A DNA stretch of 64,000 bases from CAYZMS01 sp964479625. Lineage in GTDB: Bacteria; Bacteroidota; Bacteroidia; Chitinophagales; Saprospiraceae. Location: positions 1 through 64,000 of the forward strand of contig CAYZMS010000009.1 in assembly GCA_964479625.1 (NCBI GenBank). Direction: 5' to 3'. Positions 42,585 to 52,116 of the stretch are shown piece after piece. The translations under genes and the position numbers were made by a program. The notes beneath the pieces are model-generated. The model searched no databases. It worked only from the letters and a program-made list of their open reading frames with translations, and was not told where the DNA came from. Every line of letters begins with the position of its first letter. Positions within the stretch are counted from its first letter, which is position 1.

Positions 42585-45317
42585 CTAAAGTAAGGCATCG
42601 ACGGGCAGGAGCAGGCGTGGGAATTCCACTTCGAAGGTAGCTCCCTGGCCTTCCTGGCTATACACCTGAATGCGACCCCGGTGTTGTTCGACAATAGTTT
42701 TAGTGATGAACAGGCCAAGGCCACTTCCCTTGGGTTTGCCGGAAGGGCCGTCACTAACCTGGGTGAATTTTTCGAATATGAGTTTTTGCTTTTCTGCCGG
42801 TATTCCGCGACCGTTGTCCTTTACGGTCAATTGAAGAGCTGTCTCTTTTTGCTCCAGTTGAAGGACGATCTGCCCATTTCGATCCGGACAGAATTTGATG
42901 GCATTGGCGAGTAGGTTGACGACTACCTGGGTAAGTCGGTCGGCATCTCCATGCAAGGGAGAGGGAGATGAGGGGAGCTTTAGGTTACCTTGAATACTTT
43001 TTTCCAACATGAGTTGTTCAAGGCCGGCAAAGGTATTGGCTACTACCTGGTTAAAGTCCAGCATGACTTGCTCTGCCGGTAAGTGAGTCTGTATTTTTTC
43101 GACCTCCAGGACTTGGTTGATCAGCCGTGCAATGCGTTCGGACTCCTTGACCAGGATGCTCAAGAACTCTTTGCTTTGTTGTCCGGATAGGTCATTATGG
43201 TCGAGCAGGATTTTCGAAAGGGCTTTAATGGAAGTGATGGGAGTTCGTAATTCATGCGTTACGGTGGTTATAAAGTCGGCCTTCAAACGATCGAGTTCCT
43301 GCAATTGCTCGTTCGCTTTACGCAATTGTCGGGTGGTTTCCTGAAGTTGTTGAGACTTCGTTTCCAGAGCTTTGCTGTATTGAATTACTTCCTGGGTTTG
43401 CTCGAGAATTTTGAACATTTCCTCCAGGCTGATCGGTTCTTCCTTTGCAATGGTGGAAATGATAAGCCTGGCGGAGGCAGAACCGATGGCCCCGGCCAGT
43501 TGGGTCTCGGCCAGGTTGACCAGTTCGGGGTTACCGGTTTGTTCGATCTGAAGGGTGGCCCCGGTACGCTGCTCATAAAATCGAAAAACTTCCTTTCGAC
43601 GTACACTCCCCAGAAATCGGTCTAATAAAAGTTGTATGTCGCCTACTCTGGCCCGACGATGCAGGACCTCAAAGGCCTCTTCATTACCAGAGTATTTATG
43701 GAAATCCACGAACAGGTCGGCTTGGGATATTTCCAGTTGCCCGGGCTTTAAATAAAGAGAACCCAAAAAGAAAGCGCCTGAGTTTAGTAGTAAGGTCCAA
43801 AAGGCCGAATGGGAGATATGATCGAACCCCTCAAGTCCGAATAAGCTATAGGGTTTCAGGTATTTAATACCCCAGGGGCCCTTTAAAAGGATGTCTTCGG
43901 AAAAAAAGCCCGCTTCGATCAGCGTAGGAAAGGGAAGGGTGTAGGCCCAAACCAAAAAACCCACTAGCAAACCCCACTGCGCTCCTACACGGGTAGCCCC
44001 TTTCCAATATAATCCCCCGAAAAAGGCGGGCCCCAACTGAGCGATCCCAACAAAGGACATTAAGCCAATGGAAACCAGGGTGTAGGTAAAGCCAACCGCC
44101 CGAAAAAAAACATAAGCCAATAAAAGGATGATAAAAATACCGACCCTGCGGATGCCCAGCAGGGATTTGGTGAGTTCCCCGCCTTGCCGGGCATCAAAAA
44201 GGCCGGGTTTTAATAGGATGGGCAAGACCAGGTTGTTGCTGATCATAATACTAAGGGCCGTAACTGCTATAATGACCATACTACTGGCTGCAGAGAACCC
44301 TCCAAGGGCAGCAAGAAGAGCAAGCCAGTCCATTCCTTCAGCCAGGGGCAAGCTCAATACATAAGTGTCGGGTTCCGAACCAGAGCCCCCCAGCAAGAGC
44401 TGGCCTCCCAGGGCGATGGGTAAGACAAAAATATTGATCAATAGTAAATAAAGGGGGAAAAGCCAGGAGGCTTTGTACAGGTGTTTAGGGTTATTGTTCT
44501 CTACCACTGCAACATGGAACTGCCGGGGTAAAAGCATGACGGCGAACATGGACAATATTAGCAGCCAGAACCATTCGCCTTTATCCAGTGCACTGTCTTG
44601 GAGGCTAAATAAAGACCGTAACTCCGGGGCTTCATAAGCTTTTCCGAACAGGTCTCCGAAGCCATTAAAAAGACCGAAGGTTACAAAAAGTCCTACCGCC
44701 AGGAAGGCTACTAATTTGAACAGAGACTCGAAGGCAATGGCGGCGATCAAGCCCTGGTGCTGTTCGTTGGGATCCAATTTTCTGGCCCCGAACAAAATGG
44801 AGAATAAGGCGAGTGCTGCAGTCACATAAAAACCGGCATCCTGAAATAGGTTATCCGGCATGGAGCCTGGAGGGCGCCCAAGCAAAACCCCAAAACTTAC
44901 AGCAATGGCTTTGAGTTGTATAGATATGTAGGGAATGATCCCAAAAACGGCGATCAGGGCGGCCATACCTCCCAGACGGGCACTTTTGCCATAACGAGAG
45001 GAAAGAAAATCAGCTACCGAACTGATCCGCTGTGCTTTTGAGATCATTATGATCTTTCGAAGGACCAGTATCCAAAGTGGAGCGAGTATGGAAGGCCCCA
45101 GGAAAATCGGTAAGAAATTCAAACCCTGCGTGGCTGCCCGCCCAACACTGCCGTAAAAGGTCCAGGCAGTACAATACACCCCCATGGAAAGGGCATAGAC
45201 ATAGGGGTTGTTAACCAGGCTATGGCCACTTTGTTCCCTGCTGTCTGCCCAGTACGCCAGAGCGAAAAGAATCAGCAGATAGGCCAGAAAAGAGGTGATA
45301 ATAAGGGTAAAGGTCAT
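42585..45317 (-). CDS. SSS-transporter/histidine-kinase fusion sensor
   Basis: 910 residues. Residues 1-490 are a sodium:solute symporter domain with about 13 helices (SVADFLSSRYGKSARLGGMA, GFSAASSMVIIAVTALSIMI). A linker with a coiled coil (SQQLQETTRQLRKANEQLQE) follows, then the kinase: His688 in HELRTP, N-box VNLLANAIKF, G1 DNGRGIP, G2 GSGLGLF. There is no receiver. CbrA/CrbS-type sensors have this architecture and respond to transported substrates such as acetate or histidine. Its start overlaps the stop of a small membrane-protein gene (ATGA). The lone receiver beside acs is a plausible partner. Confidence 0.94.
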   Translation of the reverse strand: MTFTLIITSFLAYLLILFALAYWADSREQSGHSLVNNPYVYALSMGVYCTAWTFYGSVGRAATQGLNFLPIFLGPSILAPLWILVLRKIIMISKAQRISSVADFLSSRYGKSARLGGMAALIAVFGIIPYISIQLKAIAVSFGVLLGRPPGSMPDNLFQDAGFYVTAALALFSILFGARKLDPNEQHQGLIAAIAFESLFKLVAFLAVGLFVTFGLFNGFGDLFGKAYEAPELRSLFSLQDSALDKGEWFWLLILSMFAVMLLPRQFHVAVVENNNPKHLYKASWLFPLYLLLINIFVLPIALGGQLLLGGSGSEPDTYVLSLPLAEGMDWLALLAALGGFSAASSMVIIAVTALSIMISNNLVLPILLKPGLFDARQGGELTKSLLGIRRVGIFIILLLAYVFFRAVGFTYTLVSIGLMSFVGIAQLGPAFFGGLYWKGATRVGAQWGLLVGFLVWAYTLPFPTLIEAGFFSEDILLKGPWGIKYLKPYSLFGLEGFDHISHSAFWTLLLNSGAFFLGSLYLKPGQLEISQADLFVDFHKYSGNEEAFEVLHRRARVGDIQLLLDRFLGSVRRKEVFRFYEQRTGATLQIEQTGNPELVNLAETQLAGAIGSASARLIISTIAKEEPISLEEMFKILEQTQEVIQYSKALETKSQQLQETTRQLRKANEQLQELDRLKADFITTVTHELRTPITSIKALSKILLDHNDLSGQQSKEFLSILVKESERIARLINQVLEVEKIQTHLPAEQVMLDFNQVVANTFAGLEQLMLEKSIQGNLKLPSSPSPLHGDADRLTQVVVNLLANAIKFCPDRNGQIVLQLEQKETALQLTVKDNGRGIPAEKQKLIFEKFTQVSDGPSGKPKGSGLGLFITKTIVEQHRGRIQVYSQEGQGATFEVEFPRLLLPVDALL

Positions 45318-45505
45318 GACTTATGGCGTAACAAGCGGGCAGACAGCAAAATGATCGCCAGCCAAAGACCAAAAAGATAAAATAAAGAAAGGGGAATACC
45401 GGCAAATCGTTGTGGCCCCGCAAATAAACCGATAAGCGGGAAATTCATCAGTAGGAGTCCCCCGGCAAAAAGTCCGTAAAGTTTTAAGTTGGTTTTTTTA
45501 TCCAT
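45314..45505 (-). CDS. Small two-helix membrane protein coupled to the SSS-kinase
   Basis: 63 residues from the ATG at 45505 (a TTG three codons upstream is possible). Two hydrophobic helices (LYGLFAGGLLLMNFPLIGLF and IPLSLFYLFGLWLAIILL) are followed by RLLRHK. The stop overlaps the kinase start by four bases. Size, topology and coupling resemble the small proteins (DUF3311/DUF4212-like) encoded before SSS transporters. It probably assembles with the transporter domain. Confidence 0.85.
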   Translation of the reverse strand: MDKKTNLKLYGLFAGGLLLMNFPLIGLFAGPQRFAGIPLSLFYLFGLWLAIILLSARLLRHKS

Positions 45506-45586
45506 CTTGCTCAAGCTTAAGCGGTTGGAAAGGAGATCGTTAAGCGGATTTTAATAAATTTAGCAAAAATTCAATTTTCGACAAGC

Positions 45587-47137
45587 ATGAATGAAACAAT
45601 AGCAAAGGTCGAATTGCGACGCCTGCAGTTTTCCGATTATAAAGAGTTACGTGCTTCCATGATCGAAGCCTACAGCAATTGGCCGGGTATTCAATGGGAG
45701 GAACCCGAGATCGAAAAACTGATCCATGTTTTTCCAGAAGGCCAGATCGGAGCTGCAGTGAATAATGTTATTGTGGGCTGCGCCCTTTCGATCATTGTGG
45801 ATTACGATCAATTCGGCGATCAGCATACTTATAATCAGATCACGGGCAATGATACTTTTAATACGCATGATCCCGAAGGGGATGTACTCTATGGGATCGA
45901 TGTGTTTATTCGACCGGAGTTTCGCCAAATGCGATTGGGGCGACGGCTTTATGATGCCCGAAAGGAGATCTGTGAACAGCTCAATTTACGAGGGATCATT
46001 TTCGGAGGCCGGATACCCAATTACCATAAATTTGCTGATGAATTATCCCCCAAGCAGTACATTGATCAGGTGCGTCATAAGGAGATTTTCGATCCCGTGT
46101 TAACCTTCCAGTTATCGAACGACTTTCAACCCCGCCGGATCATAAAAAACTACCTGAAGGGCGATGAAGAGTCCAGGGAGTATGCCGTTTTGCTGGAATG
46201 GTCCAATATTTATTATGAACCGCCCAGTAATAAATTGCAGCCGGTTAGTTCGGTCGTAAGGCTAGGATTGGTCCAATGGCAAATGCGGCGCTATGCTACT
46301 TTGGACGATGTGATGGAGCAAGCGGAATTCTTTGTAGATGCTGTCTCGGACTATAAAAGCGACTTTATCCTTTTCCCGGAGTTTTTCAATGCGCCTTTGA
46401 TGGCCGGGTTCAACCACATGCCGGAATCGGAAGCGATTCGACAATTAGCTTATTTCACCGAAACGCTGCGGGATAAATTTCTCCAGTTGGCTATTTCCTA
46501 CAATATCAATATCATTACCGGTAGCATGCCATTACTGGAAGGTAATAAACTGTACAATGTGGGTTACCTTTGTCGAAGGGATGGATCCTTCGAGCGGTAT
46601 GTCAAGTTGCATGTAACGCCTGATGAGGAACGCTGCTGGGGGATGTCCGGTGGAGAGTTCATTCAAGTATTTGATACTGATTGCGGGAAGATCGGTGTTT
46701 TAATCTGTTATGATGTGGAGTTCCCTGAATTAGGCCGAATTTTGGCTGACCAGGGAATGAGGATCCTATTTGTCCCGTTTTTGACGGATACCCAGAACGG
46801 TTATTCCCGGGTGCGGCACTGCGCTCAGGCCCGGGCCATTGAGAACGAGTGCTATGTGGCCATGGCTGGCTCGGTAGGTAACCTCCCAAAGGTTAACAAC
46901 ATGGATATTCAATATGCCCAATCAGCAATTTTCACCCCCTGTGATTTTGCTTTTCCTACTGAAGGGTTGAAGGCAGAAGCTACTCCCAATACGGAAATGA
47001 TCCTGATCGGAGATATCGACCTAGATTTGCTGAAGGAATTGCATACCTATGGTAGCGTACGCAACCTGAAGGATAGAAGAAAGGATATTTATACGGTAAA
47101 GTTGATGAATCGTAACGGAAACAGATCATATAATTAA
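45587..47137 (+). CDS. GNAT acetyltransferase-nitrilase (carbon-nitrogen hydrolase) fusion
   Basis: 516 residues. The N-terminal GNAT domain (about 1-200) contains YGIDVFIRPEFRQMRLGRRL, the acetyl-CoA-binding strand-loop-helix. The C-terminal nitrilase-superfamily domain (about 220-510) has the catalytic Glu in FILFPEFFNAP, Lys in YVKLHVTPDEE and Cys in IGVLICYDVEFPE. Such bifunctional proteins are widespread, but the substrate (an amide, perhaps an acylated amino compound) is not known. Cytoplasmic. Another GNAT gene follows 62 bases later. Confidence 0.92.
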   Translation: MNETIAKVELRRLQFSDYKELRASMIEAYSNWPGIQWEEPEIEKLIHVFPEGQIGAAVNNVIVGCALSIIVDYDQFGDQHTYNQITGNDTFNTHDPEGDVLYGIDVFIRPEFRQMRLGRRLYDARKEICEQLNLRGIIFGGRIPNYHKFADELSPKQYIDQVRHKEIFDPVLTFQLSNDFQPRRIIKNYLKGDEESREYAVLLEWSNIYYEPPSNKLQPVSSVVRLGLVQWQMRRYATLDDVMEQAEFFVDAVSDYKSDFILFPEFFNAPLMAGFNHMPESEAIRQLAYFTETLRDKFLQLAISYNINIITGSMPLLEGNKLYNVGYLCRRDGSFERYVKLHVTPDEERCWGMSGGEFIQVFDTDCGKIGVLICYDVEFPELGRILADQGMRILFVPFLTDTQNGYSRVRHCAQARAIENECYVAMAGSVGNLPKVNNMDIQYAQSAIFTPCDFAFPTEGLKAEATPNTEMILIGDIDLDLLKELHTYGSVRNLKDRRKDIYTVKLMNRNGNRSYN

Positions 47138-47199
47138 GAGCGATATAGGGGAGGTTTGTAGCTGAAGAAAACGCTTCTCCTTATCCGCTTTATTGGACC

Positions 47200-47805
47200 A
47201 TGGAACGAACGAAACGAAGAGCCTTTTTAAAGCAATTTCACGCTCGTGGACGGAGCCCCCGGTTTCAGTTTGCTGATCTTCCTCCAAGCAAACGCTTGTA
47301 TTACGAACGCCTGGAGGGGAATAATGCCAGACAATTATTGCACATGTTCGAAAAGGATGAATCGCCTTTTATTTCGCCCATGTACAAGGACGCCGCCCGA
47401 CTGGAGGGGTACCTCGACCTCTTACTTTTTTACTATCCCTTTACCACCGAGCGTGGAGCTTGTGACTGGTTGCTCAGGCTTCAGGAGAACGGACAATATA
47501 TTGGTATTCTGAACCTGTATGAACTTCCCAAAGAACGCAAGGAATATTACCAAAACGCCTGTCATATTGGATATACTACCGCCCATTCTTTTCGTCGACA
47601 TGGGTACACCCGGGAAGCAGTTCAGCACCTGATCCGATTTCTTTTTCTGCAATATGGATTAGCAAAGGTCTATGCTCATACCCACCAGGATAACACTGCC
47701 TCTCAAGCCCTGCTGGAAAGCCTTGGCTTTCGCGACCGGCGCGAAATGCGCGATCAGGAGGATAAGTTCCGGTATATGCAGTATTTGTTTAGCGAAACCT
47801 CGTAA
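47200..47805 (+). CDS. GNAT-family N-acetyltransferase, RimJ/RimL-like
   Basis: 201 residues. The acetyl-CoA site is HIGYTTAHSFRRHGYTREAV, and the family's C-terminal strand is seen in KVYAHTHQDNTASQALLESL with GFRDRREMRDQED. It lacks a signal peptide. The substrate could be a ribosomal protein N-terminus or a small molecule. It is likely co-transcribed with the upstream GNAT-nitrilase gene. Confidence 0.88.
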   Translation: MERTKRRAFLKQFHARGRSPRFQFADLPPSKRLYYERLEGNNARQLLHMFEKDESPFISPMYKDAARLEGYLDLLLFYYPFTTERGACDWLLRLQENGQYIGILNLYELPKERKEYYQNACHIGYTTAHSFRRHGYTREAVQHLIRFLFLQYGLAKVYAHTHQDNTASQALLESLGFRDRREMRDQEDKFRYMQYLFSETS

Positions 47806-47897
47806 GTACTTTTGGTATGTTGGCGGTCGGCAAAATGTAAAAAGGGGGCGCTTCCTTTAGATCTTTGGTGGATCGGGTTAGCCCAGGGTTTGCGGAT

Positions 47898-49049
47898 TCA
47901 TCCGTTCCTAAGGTAAGCCGGGATCGGTTTCCTGCCTTCATACTCACGGATCAAGGTCCAGTACCAAAGGACACCAAGAATGTAGAGGCCTACTGTGATC
48001 AGGAAAATATAGGCATAAGCAACCTCTAGCTGGCGAAGCCAGCCAAAGATCTTCATGGAAATAAACCAGCTACCCGACCAGATGGAGGCATTCAGTGCAC
48101 TCATGATCTCCTGGTTTTTTCGGCCTACATAGTACATGGTTAATTCAGAGGTCATCGGGCCGGCGGCATTCATCAGGGGTTGTCGAATGATGTAGAAAAG
48201 GATCGCGATACCCGGGGCTAGGGCCCAATCCTTATAGAACTCGGTCATGGCCAGCATGAAAAGGGCGAATACAGCCCCAGACTGAAAAAGAGTGATAGCC
48301 GTTTGGTAACCAAAGCTCCGCTTTATGTATGGCATAAAGATCATTACCATGGCTACCAATCCGTAAGTAACAGAACCCATTATGGAAAAGGTCTCGCTGG
48401 GTATATCATGAACGTTCAGAAAAAACAGGTTGATGACCGGGATGGTAAACCCGGCACCGATAGCAATAATAATAGTGGGAATTATAGCCCGGAGGATCAG
48501 GCCCCAATCATATTTTTCCGAAATTTGCCGAAAGGGGATGGCTTCCGAACGTTTTTCGACAATTTGAATACGCCAGGCAAACAGCAGACTCAACAGAGAA
48601 AGAGTAGCCACCACCCGAAGGGTCATGGCCTCATCGAAAACAGCCGGTTGCCAATGATGCAACAAGTAGTGCAAAGCCCCGGTCAAAAAAATAGTCCCGC
48701 TAAAGGACAAAAAGGAAAGCGAAAAGGCTTCTGAGTGTTGCTCAGGCGGGGTGTTCAGCAGAATGAAAGGGAGAATAGTGATCTGTATACACATATAACT
48801 CAACCCCCAAAGGCCCGCGCTTAGATTCACCGCAAGAGACCAGTGCAATGGAATTAGGAACAATAAAAGATGCGAAAAAATAGGAATGCCGATAGCAGCA
48901 GCCAGAAAAAAGGGCTTTAATCTGCGACCCTTTATAAATAAGCCCAATGGAAAAGCCAGACAAAAAACGCCAAAAAAGCGGTAGGAAAGAACACTGGCAA
49001 TCTCGTAATCGGCATATCCTTGTCCGGCCATGTAGAAATTTAATAGCAA
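47898..49049 (-). CDS. MFS transporter; first helix lies upstream of any normal start codon
   Basis: As listed, 383 residues from a TTG at 49049 with 11 predicted helices (AIIPTIIIAIGAGFTIPVIN, GSVTYGLVAMVMIFMPYIKR). The same frame stays open upstream to 49187 and there encodes RPILLAIAAQFGIQAVNTAF, an evident first transmembrane helix. That 46-codon stretch contains no ATG, GTG or TTG. An ATA at 49137-49139, before LAPYHRLPRP, is where a start Met would be expected. Either a rare start codon is used, the start has been lost by mutation, or the sequence has an error. Substrate unknown. Confidence 0.75.
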   Translation of the reverse strand: MLLNFYMAGQGYADYEIASVLSYRFFGVFCLAFPLGLFIKGRRLKPFFLAAAIGIPIFSHLLLFLIPLHWSLAVNLSAGLWGLSYMCIQITILPFILLNTPPEQHSEAFSLSFLSFSGTIFLTGALHYLLHHWQPAVFDEAMTLRVVATLSLLSLLFAWRIQIVEKRSEAIPFRQISEKYDWGLILRAIIPTIIIAIGAGFTIPVINLFFLNVHDIPSETFSIMGSVTYGLVAMVMIFMPYIKRSFGYQTAITLFQSGAVFALFMLAMTEFYKDWALAPGIAILFYIIRQPLMNAAGPMTSELTMYYVGRKNQEIMSALNASIWSGSWFISMKIFGWLRQLEVAYAYIFLITVGLYILGVLWYWTLIREYEGRKPIPAYLRNG

Positions 49050-49321
49050 AAAAAAGGCGGTATTGACGGCCTGGATGCCAAATTGGGCAGCTATGGCTAA
49101 TAAAATTGGACGGGGAAGACGATGATAGGGCGCTAATATATTCCTTAAGGTACCGATGGAGACAGGGTTTAATGGATTATTGAGTAATTAGTTTGGGGTA
49201 GAGACCAGGGCTTGCGCTCGTTGGGTTGGTTTATCATTTAGGCTTAACTTCTATACTGTAAGGAGCAATAGTCCAATAGCAAGAAGCCAGTACGCTAAAA
49301 CACTTCTTAAAACGAACTGCA

Positions 49322-50449
49322 CTATTCCATAAATGGTTCAACAGAAGGAGGGGAAGTGAGTTCAATAGGCTCTCCTTCTGCTCGGTGCCGGGCTTCGTGC
49401 AACAGCCAATCCAGGCTTTCTTTCTCCTTTGCCTGTTCAATTTGGAGATGCCAATGGCGTTTTTTGAGTATTAGCTGGCCGGAGGCTAAAGGGTTTTTCC
49501 CTTCTAAAAGGCTTAGGGTCTCCTTATTCTGTGAAAAATGGTAGGCCCGGAGGCGGGCCCGTTCGATCCAGCGCAACAGCTTTTTCCATTCCCGAGGATG
49601 AAAGGACTTCCAGAACCCATCCCGCCGGGCCCATGTTAGTTGCCGTTTGGCATAGCGCCTGCTGTTTTGCTTAATTAGCTCAACGGTTGTTTCCAGGTCG
49701 GTACTTCCATCAAAATAATCGAAAAGCTCCTGATACCCCACAGTCTGCAGTGCGGTGTGGTCACGGTAGGGAAGGAGTTTGCCGGCTTCTTCTATCAGGC
49801 CTTTTTCCAGCATTCGGTCGACCCTTTGATTGATCCGGTCATAGAGTTCTGCCCTGGGCCAGGCTGTTTGCAGATAAACAGGGGTAAAAGGTCGGTTTGG
49901 TTGTTGTCTGTTTAAAAAAGAAGAAAACGGTTTTCCACTTACTCGAATGACCCCCAGGGCACGAAGCAAACGGGCGGGGTTCTGCTGATCTACCTTTTCG
50001 AAATAATCGGGATCCTGTTCACGGACCGCTGATTGAAGCGCCTTCAGTCCTTCCTTTCGATACCAGTTATCCAGTTCCTTACGCAGGGCTATGGGAACTT
50101 TAGGAAATTCATCCAGTCCTTCGCATAGGGCTTTAATATACATGCCGGATCCACCGGTGAGGATGACCAGGTCTTTTTCCTGAAATAAGCGGGCGAGTAA
50201 TTCCAGGGCATCCCGTTCAAATTGCCCAATGCTATATTCCGATTGGATCGAAAGGGTGTTGATGAAAAAATGCCGGGCCTGGGTAAGCTCTTCCGGGCTA
50301 GGTTTGGCAGACCCGATGCTTAGTTCGCGATAGAACTGCCGACTGTCCGCTGAAAGAATGACCGTATCCAGTTGCCGGGCCAGGTGGATGGCCAGATCCG
50401 TTTTTCCGGAGGCAGTCGGGCCGCCAATTACAAGTAAAAACTTGGACAT
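49322..50449 (-). CDS. miaA: tRNA dimethylallyltransferase MiaA with C-terminal extension
   Basis: 375 residues. It has the P-loop GGPTASGKTDLA, SADSRQFYRELSIGSAKPS, LTGGSGMYIKAL, the tRNA-binding TVGYQELFDYFDG and the RRYAKRQLTWARRD motif. It transfers a dimethylallyl group to A37 of tRNAs reading UNN codons. Typical MiaA ends soon after the last motif (about 300-310 residues). Here about 70 extra residues follow, rich in basic and aromatic amino acids. Alone on its strand. Confidence 0.95.
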   Translation of the reverse strand: MSKFLLVIGGPTASGKTDLAIHLARQLDTVILSADSRQFYRELSIGSAKPSPEELTQARHFFINTLSIQSEYSIGQFERDALELLARLFQEKDLVILTGGSGMYIKALCEGLDEFPKVPIALRKELDNWYRKEGLKALQSAVREQDPDYFEKVDQQNPARLLRALGVIRVSGKPFSSFLNRQQPNRPFTPVYLQTAWPRAELYDRINQRVDRMLEKGLIEEAGKLLPYRDHTALQTVGYQELFDYFDGSTDLETTVELIKQNSRRYAKRQLTWARRDGFWKSFHPREWKKLLRWIERARLRAYHFSQNKETLSLLEGKNPLASGQLILKKRHWHLQIEQAKEKESLDWLLHEARHRAEGEPIELTSPPSVEPFME

Positions 50450-50534
50450 GAGCGAATATTAATAAAAAATCATAGAATATAAGCAGGGTATCGGGCCAGT
50501 ATTAGTAATTTCCCTTAACTATACTGGCAGGCAA

Positions 50535-51806
50535 ATGCTTTACTATCTTGTCCGGTCCATAGCCCGGATCGCCATCTGGATCTTTTTTCGAAAAATTTAT
50601 TTTTCGCAGGTTGAGCGTGTTCCGAAAGGAAAACCTGTTCTGCTGGCCGTCAACCACCCTACTGGATTCGTTGAGCCTTGTGTGCTGGCGGTATTGATGC
50701 GGCAGCCCCTTTTTTTCCTTGTAGCCAGCATTTACTTTCCAGGTGGTTTGCTGACCAAAGCTATGTATAGCCTAAATATGTTGCCGGTTTATCGGTTTCG
50801 AGATACCGGGGCAGAGGGGGCGAAAAATAATGTAAAAACCTTCCAGGCTTGTCATCAGGCACTTCAGGAAAATAAGACTATGGCTATTTTTGTGGAGGGT
50901 AGAACCAAACACGAAAAACGCTTGCGTCCGGTACAAAGTGGGTTGGCACGGATCGCCATGGGGGCATTGGAGGCCCGGCCTGAACTAGAGGATGTCTTCG
51001 TCGTACCAGTGGGTGTTAATTATACCTATGCCGATCAATTTCGACAAGAGATAATGGTCGACTTTGGGGAGCCGATGAGCTCCCGTTCCTTTTTCGAGCG
51101 CTACGAAGGAAATAACCGCAAGGCCGTTGCCGCTTTAACTGCCAAAATAGAGCAGGAAATGGCTGACCATATCGTTATCATAAACCGGCCGGAGGATGAG
51201 CAGCTAACGGAAAATCTCTTGATAATGGACCGGTCGGAACGCAAGGAATTCCCCCTGCCCATCTTTTCAAGGAGCCCGGACCCCCTCTACCGGGAAAAGC
51301 AAATCGCAGATTGGGTAAACGAAGCCGACCAACAAGCGTTGGATGAGTTATCCTCAAGCACCAATACTTACTTCGAAGCAATTAAAAAACACAGGCTAAG
51401 CGACTGGGCCATCCATTCGAAAAATCAAAAAAGACGCTGGCGCCGCCCCTTGATCTGGATCGGTGCACCTTTGGCCCTGCTGGGGTATTTGTTTACTTTT
51501 CCCCCGGCTCGCGTTTTGCAATATTTAAAAGAAACAAAGGTAAAGCGAGTTGAATTTCACGCTCCGATTCTGCTTGCGGGCGGATTGGGTCTTTATTTGT
51601 TATATTTTTTGCTTTGGGCCCTTATTGCTCTGATCCTTCAGTCCTGGATAGTTTTGGTGGGGGTCCTGGTTTTGGGTTTGTTAGGTGTTTTCTTTTTATT
51701 CTGGCGGGAGGAATACCGGGAGCAGGTACAACTCCGGCGCTGGCGGAACTTACCGGTAGCCGATCAGGATCACCTTAAAAATCTTCGGCAGGCAGTAGAG
51801 TTTTAG
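50535..51806 (+). CDS. PlsC-like lysophospholipid acyltransferase with C-terminal helices
   Basis: 423 residues. The acyltransferase motifs are AVNHPTGFVEP (Glu where the family often has Asp), a glycerol-phosphate-binding-like RFRDTGAEG, FVEGRTKHEKRLRPVQSG and PVGVNYTYAD. One helix at the N-terminus and two or three near 300-390 (LIWIGAPLALLGYLF, LLYFLLWALIALIL) anchor it in the inner membrane. It likely acylates a glycerophospholipid or an aminolipid. The region after residue 210 is unlike PlsC and may bind another partner. Confidence 0.87.
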   Translation: MLYYLVRSIARIAIWIFFRKIYFSQVERVPKGKPVLLAVNHPTGFVEPCVLAVLMRQPLFFLVASIYFPGGLLTKAMYSLNMLPVYRFRDTGAEGAKNNVKTFQACHQALQENKTMAIFVEGRTKHEKRLRPVQSGLARIAMGALEARPELEDVFVVPVGVNYTYADQFRQEIMVDFGEPMSSRSFFERYEGNNRKAVAALTAKIEQEMADHIVIINRPEDEQLTENLLIMDRSERKEFPLPIFSRSPDPLYREKQIADWVNEADQQALDELSSSTNTYFEAIKKHRLSDWAIHSKNQKRRWRRPLIWIGAPLALLGYLFTFPPARVLQYLKETKVKRVEFHAPILLAGGLGLYLLYFLLWALIALILQSWIVLVGVLVLGLLGVFFLFWREEYREQVQLRRWRNLPVADQDHLKNLRQAVEF

Positions 51807-52116
51807 GATAAAGCAAAAAATCTCAATCCCGGGAACTTTTTCTCCCTGCCCCGATGTTATTGAATTGTATTAACTAAAGGGAATAGCTCCAGTCATGAAA
51901 AGAATTACCGAACCCAAACTAATGCCTTATGTTATGACCACCTTTCGAATAGATCCCGCATTGTTTTAAACTGCTAAATGGTGCTGCTCAGCGCCGGATT
52001 AATCTGTTTCTATAGGGATAGTTTACCTACTGGAATTTTACGCTCTAACGTTTTGTATTTGCCCATCCGGGCAGGATGCACCTTTAATCCTATTGTTCAA
52101 GTTATCCTCCATCATC
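51807..52116. other. Intergenic stretch, possible gene remnants
   Basis: A 24-codon frame at 51895-51969 (MKRITEPKLMPYVMTTFR) and an open stretch from 51978 look weakly protein-like, but neither is convincing. No RNA structure or promoter is recognised. Confidence 0.35.
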
